Part shown: positions 30,301 to 34,934 of the stretch, one piece after another
How positions within the stretch are numbered: position 1 is the stretch's first letter
How the letters are laid out: the number at the start of each line of letters is the position of its first letter
Source of the DNA: Nocardia vinacea NBRC 16497
Lineage (GTDB): Bacteria > Actinomycetota > Actinomycetes > Mycobacteriales > Mycobacteriaceae
DNA length: 34,934 bases
Reading direction: 5' to 3'
NCBI RefSeq assembly: GCF_000308835.1
Contig: NZ_BAGN01000136.1
Span: 1-34,934, forward strand
The notes under the pieces: generated by a model
The model's input: only the letters and a program-made list of their open reading frames with translations
Told to the model about the DNA's origin: nothing
Databases searched by the model: none
Translations under genes and position numbers: made by a program

Positions 30301-30706
30301 TCGTCGCAATGGTCCCGGCATCGAAATCCGAAAGCGCGGTGAGCAATCGGCGACGCCGCAGCAGTACCTCGGCCGAATCCGCCTGCGCCAGTAGCCGAAT
30401 CAGTTCATCGGCATGGGCCCGAGCCGTCTCCGGATCGGCCAGTGCCGCTGCCACCGCGACGAACCGGTCCCGGGTCCGTTCCCGCAGTTCCTGGGTGGCG
30501 GCCCGACTGAATGTCACCAGCAATAGCTGCGAAATATCGATCCCCGTCTCGGCGACATACCGCACCGCCAACCCGACGATCGCATGTGTCTTACCGGTAC
30601 CGGCGCTCGCCTCGAGCACGGTGGTTCCGGTGGGGAGCGGACCGTTGGGATCGAATCGGTCGGCCTTCAGCGCGGGCGCGGCGAAGGCAGTGTCCTCGAT
30701 GGTCAT
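27359..30706 (-). CDS. recB: Exodeoxyribonuclease V beta subunit (RecB)
   Basis: A 1115-residue UvrD-like 3'-5' helicase and nuclease. Walker A VLEASAGTGKTHAIVGLAVR is near residues 30-49, followed by VALVDEFQDTDPLQWDILRL (motif II) and VLVGDPKQAIYAFRGAEV (motif III). VQIATVHASKGLEFPIVYLP and LLYVALTRAM are the late helicase motifs. The C-terminal RecB nuclease domain has FVIVDYKTNRLG near residue 1010, with the catalytic Asp and Lys. The ATG at 30706 follows GGAAGGGGCAGGGG. The gene is translationally coupled to recD. A 364-bp interval separates it from recC, unusual for this operon, and part of it may be a small ORF ending across the recB start. Confidence 0.96.
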   Translation of the reverse strand: MTIEDTAFAAPALKADRFDPNGPLPTGTTVLEASAGTGKTHAIVGLAVRYVAETGIDISQLLLVTFSRAATQELRERTRDRFVAVAAALADPETARAHADELIRLLAQADSAEVLLRRRRLLTALSDFDAGTIATTHSFCQRMLDELGLAGEHDPGSRLVETIDDLIGTVADDLYLNRYARAEPPFSLKEAHTLALAAVQDRHAVLVPKGEGPAGERVAFAAAVRAETERRKRLAGLRDFDDLLVLLHDVLADPAHGPRACRRIRDRYRVALVDEFQDTDPLQWDILRLAFHEHSTLVLVGDPKQAIYAFRGAEVLSYLDAVAHADTRRELTDNWRSDAGLLAALDHLQGGAALGHKEITVYPVTATRGWSRLSGPEELTTPLRMRCLPRTGAGPLNKSGFPAVGRMRAKVAEDLAADIVRLLESGALFEAKTGPRPIGPGDIAVLVRTRSQIDVVRTALDRVGVASVLAGGTSVFATSSATDWLWLLRALEQPHRSDRVRLAACTPLLGVTAFEIDSGGADLVGRISAQLREAARLFARAGFAAVFEKISAEANLAQRLLSVENGERELTDLRHIAQLLDQVALSEGLGLTALTRWLADRVRDPASGSVADRSRRLDRDAAAVQIATVHASKGLEFPIVYLPFAWDNAKNPYPQTLLFHTDDGARVLDVGGQDAPGYGERKLRSETEEAGEELRLLYVALTRAMCQIVTWWAPAITTANSPLHRMVLGRPDGGDLVPSKAAVPADAVAVSMLSAWAAGAPEAISVEGVEHTDTVEIRRVRSELPTGAIAAAHFARTMDLQWRRTSYSALTAGAHDAAIPEAEPEDDRGPSDEPGTPLLAETEPAIADAAPSLMNTLPYGAEFGTLVHGVLERIDTEAPDLATEVHTRCRAATEELMAEADPVLLGNALLAVLHTPLGFGCLADISTRDRLNELDFELPLAGGDIPGAHTVTLRRIADLLRTHLPADDSLSSYADQLASLDGTPLRGYLTGSIDAVLRIIENPGAQPRFVIVDYKTNRLGIGDLTVDHYTHDRMAAEMMRSHYPLQALLYAVALHRYLRWRLPGYDPTRHLGGARYLFVRGMIGPETPSGCGVFDWNPPAALIVALSDLLAGEAS

Positions 30707-30936
30707 CCCCTGCCCCTTCCGCGCATAACGAATCCGGTGCTCGCACTGCTCATGAGCAACACCTTCTTCCCGCGCGCCGATAGCTCCACCGTCCACCCGA
30801 CGCCCGCCACAATCCGGGAGGCGCGCCGACCGATTTCGCACGCGGCTGCCGCTGCGGTGCCGGTGCAATGCGCCAGGGAGCGAGTCGTCGGACAGCAACC
30901 CCCGATGCGGGACACCCGGACCACCGTGCCGCTCAT
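30703..30936 (-). CDS. Possible small protein gene between recC and recB
   Basis: A 77-codon frame starts at an ATG (MSGTVVRVSRIGG) and stops across the recB start codon with a 4-bp ATGA overlap. It contains CCPTTRSLAHCTGTAAAAAC, RRASRIVAGVGWTVELSARG and KKVLLMSSAS. Third codon positions are GC-rich, as expected for a gene here, and the overlap suggests coupled translation. Against it, I recognise no family, no clear ribosome site precedes the ATG, and the last codons (MRGRGRG) are simply the recB ribosome-binding region. The remaining 30937-31070 holds nothing I can name. Confidence 0.35.
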   Translation of the reverse strand: MSGTVVRVSRIGGCCPTTRSLAHCTGTAAAAACEIGRRASRIVAGVGWTVELSARGKKVLLMSSASTGFVMRGRGRG

Positions 30937-31070
30937 GACAGACCACGATTCTCGGCGAAACCCATCCGCACCGGCACCCGACGCGCCGAGCCGAAGCGGT
31001 TCGCGCACAGCGACACTCGCTGCGCAGCCGCCCGTCCGAGCGCGCCCGCGCGGTGCCGACCGGAGATCGC

Positions 31071-34000
31071 TCACGGCTGGCCCTGATTCTCGGCGGCCAA
31101 CAGCGGTGCCCACATGCGACGGGCCAGCGACCCGAAGCGGGTGGATTCGCCGGGCTCGCCCGGGGGCGCGGGGGCAGCCAAGAGGTGATCCAGGCGAGGA
31201 GCAGGCCCCCAGATGTAGCGCAGATGACGGTCGGTGTGGTCACCGAACGGCCCGGGACCATTGGGCCCGCCATTGAATTCGCGTTCGGCCGCGCTCACCG
31301 CTTCGTCGGCGTTCGAGCCGCGGAATCGGCGTTCGGCGTAAACGGCGGTTGCGGAGGGGGCGATCGGCAGCGGTTCGAGCAAACCGGCATCACGCAGTCG
31401 CACCAGTTCACGCAAAAATGCCAGCGCGGCAGGTGGTTCGGGAGCCATGAGCTCGGAACGCCATGCGGGACGGCCGAATTGGCCGCGACCCGTCGTAACC
31501 GCGCGCCACGATCGGTCTTCGGTCACAGCCAAGGCCAGCAACGAAACCCAAGCGGCGATGCGGTGTTTCGGGGCGAGCCGGGAGAACGTGGTGCGGACCA
31601 AGGATTCACCGCGCACTTCGGGCACCGTGCCGGTGAGCCGACGGCCATTACCGAGATCCACCGCGATGTCGACCGCGCGCGGCGCACCCTCGTACTCCGG
31701 CATCGCCGCCCGGACCAGCTTGTCCACCGTCGACTCGACCTCGTCGAGCACCGCACCACCGAAACCGAACGGCGGCAGGGTTCCGCGCCGCCACTCCGCC
31801 GCGCGCAGCGTCGATGGATCCGCACCGGTGAGCCGTGCGGACAGCAGTCGTTCGCCCAGCTCCCATTTCGCGAGGCCGTCGAGTTCGATGGGCAGCCGGT
31901 CGGCAATGTCGTCTTCGTGTTCGGGGACGCGCAGTCCGAGGCGCTGCCACAGAAATGCCCGCACCGGGTGCTCGACGAACGAGATCAGGTCGGCCAGTGC
32001 GACATCCGCGGGTTCGAGTGCGGGCAGCGGTTCGGGCAGGAAGGCGGGACGCGGCTGTGCGGGTTGTCCGGCGGCCCGCGCGCCGGCGAGGGCGACGGTA
32101 TCGAAGCTGAACGGGCGCTCGGCCGCGAAATTGCGACGGTCGAAGCCCTGCAACGGATGTCGGGTCACCACGGCGTCCATACCTGCCGCGCCGACGTGTG
32201 CGCGCAGTGCATCGAGCAGTTCGGCGACCGGGATGGCGGGCGGCCGATGCGCACCGGTTACCGGGTCGGCGCCGGTGTGGAAGATCAGCAGCTGCTCGGT
32301 GGCCGCGAGCACGGCATCCAGCAGCAGTTGGCGATCCTCGCTGCGCGCATCCCGTTCGCCCAGTAGTGGATTGCGTGCGAGCACATCGTCGCCGTCCACG
32401 CCGCTGGTGCGCGGGAAGATCTCGTCGTCGAGGCCGAGCAACACCACCACTCGATGCGGCACCGAACGCATCGGCACCATCGTGCACACCGTCAGTTCGC
32501 CGGTCCGGAAATTCGCCCTGGTCGGTCGTGCCGCGAGCCGACTCGACAGCAGCACACCGACATCCGCCAACCGCAACGGCACATCACCCGCATGCTCGGT
32601 GGCGGCGGCCAGCTCACGGCGGGCCTCGGTGCGCACCCACGCCTGACTGTCGGGCACATCGGTGAGCAGTTCGAGGCAACGCCCGAGCACCGCCGCCCAC
32701 TGGTGCGCCGGACGGGGTCCGCGCAGGTCGCGCAGGCAGACCGCGAGCCGGTCGATGAATTCCGCGAACCGGCCGGCCAGATCCACATCATTGCTGTCCA
32801 CATCGTCCAGCGGCAGTGCGAGATCCAACCAGTCCTCGGAAGATTCGTCCGCGGTGACACCGAGCAGGATGCGGTCCACCGCACTATTGAGCGTGTTCTG
32901 GGCGAAGTCGGCCAGCCCGAACGCCTGCCGCTGGCGCTGCCCGATACCCCACCGCGCGCCGGATTCGGCCGCCCACTCGCGCAACCGCTCGATGTCGTCG
33001 TCATCGAAACCGCAACGGCGACGGACGGTTTCGGACGCCGCGAGATCCAGGACCTGGGTCACCGTCACCCGCCCGTCGGCGAGCTCGAGCAATACCGCGA
33101 TCACCGCGAGCATCGGATTGGTCACCCCACGCCCCCGATCGGCGAGCCGCACCCGCAGCAGATGCGCGGGATGCGCCGAATCCCCCACCGACTCGACCGA
33201 TCCCACCATCTTCTGCCCGAACGCCGCCCGCACCAGCGGCGCATACGCTTCCACCTCGGGACACATGATCAACACATCACGTGGTTCCAGCGTGTGATCG
33301 GCCGCGAACAAGCCGAGCAGGCATTCGCGCAACACCTCGACCTGTCGCGCCGGTCCATGACACGAATGCACCTGTACGGTGCGGTCAGGAAAGCTCGCGG
33401 GTTCGGGCGGCCACACATCCTCGCGAATCCCGGATTGCAGGGCGCTCAACAGTGTCCGGCCCGAATCTTCCTGACAGCCATCCTGATTCGACCCGACAGC
33501 CGCATGGTGCTGATCCATGGCACCGACCAACCGCTGCTGCAGCTCCCGTACATCCCTGCCGAGCCCCGCGAGCAACGGATGTCGCACCACCGTCGCACCG
33601 ACATCATCGGCCCGTGCCACCACGGGGGGCAGTCCACTCAACTCCGCCCACATCACCGGACTCGGATGCGCGAGCCACAGGTGCACATCCCGCCGCTCCC
33701 CCAGCGCGGATAACACCGCGAGTTGATCGCTCGGCAGCCGCGTCACACCGAACAGCGACAAACGCCCAGGCAGATCCACCAGATCCGGCTCGTCCCGCAA
33801 CCGCGCGCAGGCCGCGTCCAACCGCTCGGCCGGACTCGGCACCCCGACCTCGGCCCGCAACCGCCGCCACAATTCCGGTTGCCACCGCAGATCATCCGGC
33901 ACCGCATGACCGGCACCGTCGGTATCCGAACCAGCCGCCCACTCCTTGATGAGCCCCGGCCGCTGCGCGGCATAACTGTCGAACAGCGCCGCCACATGCG

Positions 34001-34418
34001 CGGCGGTCGCATACCGCCGACCGACCCGATGTCCGGCGGGTTCCCCGACCCCGAGATGTCGCGCGAGTACCGCACTCCACGGCTCGCCCAGCGACGCATC
34101 GATCACCCGCAGCAATGTCCACACGACCTGCTCCGACGCCCACGGATCCGCCTCTGCCGGCACGCCACTCGCCGCTGCCGAGATTTCGGCGACCAACGCA
34201 CCGGGAGACGGGAATTCGATATTCGCGGCAACACCGTCGGAGCGACCGGACACGCCGAGCACCGTCGACAGCCGCTGCGTCAACCACCGCTCGACACCCT
34301 TCGCGGGCACCGCGACCACCTCGGCCGCGAAGGCATCCGGCAACGGTTCCGCAAGCAGCGCGGCCAACGCCTCCGCCAACGCGTCGGCGCGCTCGGCACG
34401 ATGTATGTGCAGCGGCAT
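31071..34418 (-). CDS. recC: Exodeoxyribonuclease V gamma subunit (RecC)
   Basis: A 1115-residue subunit that splits the duplex and scans for Chi in the RecBCD complex. It starts MPLHIHRAERADALAEALAA, continues with AEVVAVPAKGVERWLTQRLS and SLFGVTRLPSDQLAVLSALG, and later has DRTVQVHSCHGPARQVEVLR, RDVLIMCPEVEAYAPLV and VLLGLDDEIFPRTSGVDGDD. It has the RecC pattern of inactive helicase-like folds; no Walker A is seen. The ATG at 34418 follows GAGAGGG with five bases between. It is the first gene of the recC-recB-recD operon. Actinobacterial RecBCD often coexists with AdnAB; no AdnAB genes are in this window. Confidence 0.95.
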   Translation of the reverse strand: MPLHIHRAERADALAEALAALLAEPLPDAFAAEVVAVPAKGVERWLTQRLSTVLGVSGRSDGVAANIEFPSPGALVAEISAAASGVPAEADPWASEQVVWTLLRVIDASLGEPWSAVLARHLGVGEPAGHRVGRRYATAAHVAALFDSYAAQRPGLIKEWAAGSDTDGAGHAVPDDLRWQPELWRRLRAEVGVPSPAERLDAACARLRDEPDLVDLPGRLSLFGVTRLPSDQLAVLSALGERRDVHLWLAHPSPVMWAELSGLPPVVARADDVGATVVRHPLLAGLGRDVRELQQRLVGAMDQHHAAVGSNQDGCQEDSGRTLLSALQSGIREDVWPPEPASFPDRTVQVHSCHGPARQVEVLRECLLGLFAADHTLEPRDVLIMCPEVEAYAPLVRAAFGQKMVGSVESVGDSAHPAHLLRVRLADRGRGVTNPMLAVIAVLLELADGRVTVTQVLDLAASETVRRRCGFDDDDIERLREWAAESGARWGIGQRQRQAFGLADFAQNTLNSAVDRILLGVTADESSEDWLDLALPLDDVDSNDVDLAGRFAEFIDRLAVCLRDLRGPRPAHQWAAVLGRCLELLTDVPDSQAWVRTEARRELAAATEHAGDVPLRLADVGVLLSSRLAARPTRANFRTGELTVCTMVPMRSVPHRVVVLLGLDDEIFPRTSGVDGDDVLARNPLLGERDARSEDRQLLLDAVLAATEQLLIFHTGADPVTGAHRPPAIPVAELLDALRAHVGAAGMDAVVTRHPLQGFDRRNFAAERPFSFDTVALAGARAAGQPAQPRPAFLPEPLPALEPADVALADLISFVEHPVRAFLWQRLGLRVPEHEDDIADRLPIELDGLAKWELGERLLSARLTGADPSTLRAAEWRRGTLPPFGFGGAVLDEVESTVDKLVRAAMPEYEGAPRAVDIAVDLGNGRRLTGTVPEVRGESLVRTTFSRLAPKHRIAAWVSLLALAVTEDRSWRAVTTGRGQFGRPAWRSELMAPEPPAALAFLRELVRLRDAGLLEPLPIAPSATAVYAERRFRGSNADEAVSAAEREFNGGPNGPGPFGDHTDRHLRYIWGPAPRLDHLLAAPAPPGEPGESTRFGSLARRMWAPLLAAENQGQP

Positions 34419-34672
34419 CTGCGCCCTCTCGTCGGTTGGTCCGGTATGTCCACACTGCGCGTCAAGTCGCCTATCCGTACGCCTCGGCGCTTCCGCACGT
34501 TTATACGCCCAGCGACCAGCACGCAACCTCCCGGCCCCATTCCGGCGGGAGTGAAATAAGCCACACGCGAACGATTTACTTCGTCGTGTCATGTCGGATC
34601 GCGGGCGGCGATGTGCAAAAGTGCTCAACCGGGGAGGAACGGGATAGCTGCACGAAAGGCTGGTTCGCGTTC
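34419..34672. other. Intergenic region between recC and a small divergent ORF
   Basis: This 254-bp gap must hold the recC promoter on the minus strand and that of the small plus-strand ORF. I see no clear LexA-type palindrome and no unambiguous -35/-10 pair. A TTGACG on the minus strand lacks a good -10 at proper distance. Confidence 0.4.
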
Positions 34673-34879
34673 ATGATGGCGATGGTGATTCCCCTGATGC
34701 CGAGAGGCGGATTCACGGTCCGCCGGGTCGGTGACAGATGGGAGCTGGTCAACTCGCGCTCCTATGGTCGCACCGTCGTCCTACACTCCTGGCCGCGCGA
34801 TCAGCATGCCGAGGCCTTCGCCCACTGTTACCGCCTCAATGGTCGCACCGTCGAGGAATTGCACGCCGCATTCCGCTAG
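34673..34879 (+). CDS. Small hypothetical protein
   Basis: A 68-residue frame starting at tandem ATGs (34673, 34676): MMAMVIPLMPRGGFTVRRVG, then ELVNSRSYGRTVVLHSWPRD and a C-terminal helix AFAHCYRLNGRTVEELHAAF. It looks like a compact alpha/beta domain. AAAGG lies about 13 bases upstream of the first ATG, further than ideal, so a downstream ATG (the VIPLMPRGG methionine) could also serve. I do not recognise the family. It is divergent from recC; no operon partner is visible before the window ends, and the last 55 bases contain nothing I can name. Confidence 0.55.
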   Translation: MMAMVIPLMPRGGFTVRRVGDRWELVNSRSYGRTVVLHSWPRDQHAEAFAHCYRLNGRTVEELHAAFR

Positions 34880-34934
34880 TGCGAAAGACGCTGCGGTACA
34901 AGCACGCAACGCTACCTACCACAGCATCGCGCAG

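Noticed and set aside
31053..32366. 437-codon and neighbouring plus-strand frames opposite recC
   Set aside because: Antisense shadows; the recC frame explains the region.
1..34934. tRNA, rRNA, CRISPR, transposase or prophage genes
   Set aside because: None found by eye on either strand; no repeat-spacer pattern, no DDE or integrase motifs.

Overview
The window is high-GC, densely packed actinobacterial chromosome. A mycolate-containing genus close to Nocardia or Rhodococcus fits best. Pointers are a DinB-type mycothiol transferase, an F420-type luciferase-like oxidoreductase, a GabD2-type aldehyde dehydrogenase, an EthA-type monooxygenase, a DUF3558-type lipoprotein beside a small type VII-like protein, and a RecBCD operon in the order recC-recB-recD. 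The genus is inferred from gene content and gene style, not from a marker gene. I see no tRNA, rRNA, CRISPR array, intact insertion sequence or prophage.

Layout. 1-1.9 kb: a partner-switching pair, a SpoIIE-type phosphatase/kinase (cut by the window edge) and a STAS antagonist. 2.0-6.3 kb: an F420-type oxidoreductase, a stand-alone cyclodeaminase/cyclohydrolase-family protein, an L,D-transpeptidase and a proline-rich single-pass membrane protein. 6.3-10.0 kb: two divergent regulator/target pairs, HxlR with a quinone-oxidoreductase-like enzyme and MarR with an ABC exporter, each with visible palindromic operators. 10.0-10.4 kb: a scar holding broken gene pieces. 10.4-13.3 kb: a FolD homologue lacking the usual catalytic lysine, a secreted YdcF/DUF218 protein and a PrmC-like methyltransferase.

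13.3-20.9 kb is a catabolic or detoxification block: SDR plus succinic-semialdehyde-type dehydrogenase with a divergent TetR; a di-iron-like 'metal-dependent hydrolase' translationally coupled to a VanB-type [2Fe-2S] reductase with a second divergent TetR; and an EthA-like Baeyer-Villiger monooxygenase. 21.0-22.0 kb: a small protein with type VII secretion hallmarks, coupled to a DUF3558 lipoprotein and preceded by an ECF-type (SigM-like) promoter.

22.2-34.4 kb is largely a DNA-repair island, all on the minus strand. recC, a possible small ORF, recB and recD are followed by an ECF sigma factor gene, an O6-alkylguanine methyltransferase gene, a 2OG-Fe(II) oxygenase gene and a gene for a stand-alone Ada-type metal-binding domain. 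A second methyltransferase gene follows on its own promoter. The sigma gene and the second methyltransferase gene share a nearly identical bipartite promoter motif (TCTCACGTTT, 13 bp, CGTCTACC). This suggests a self-amplifying, sigma-controlled alkylation response, and it is the most interesting system in the window.
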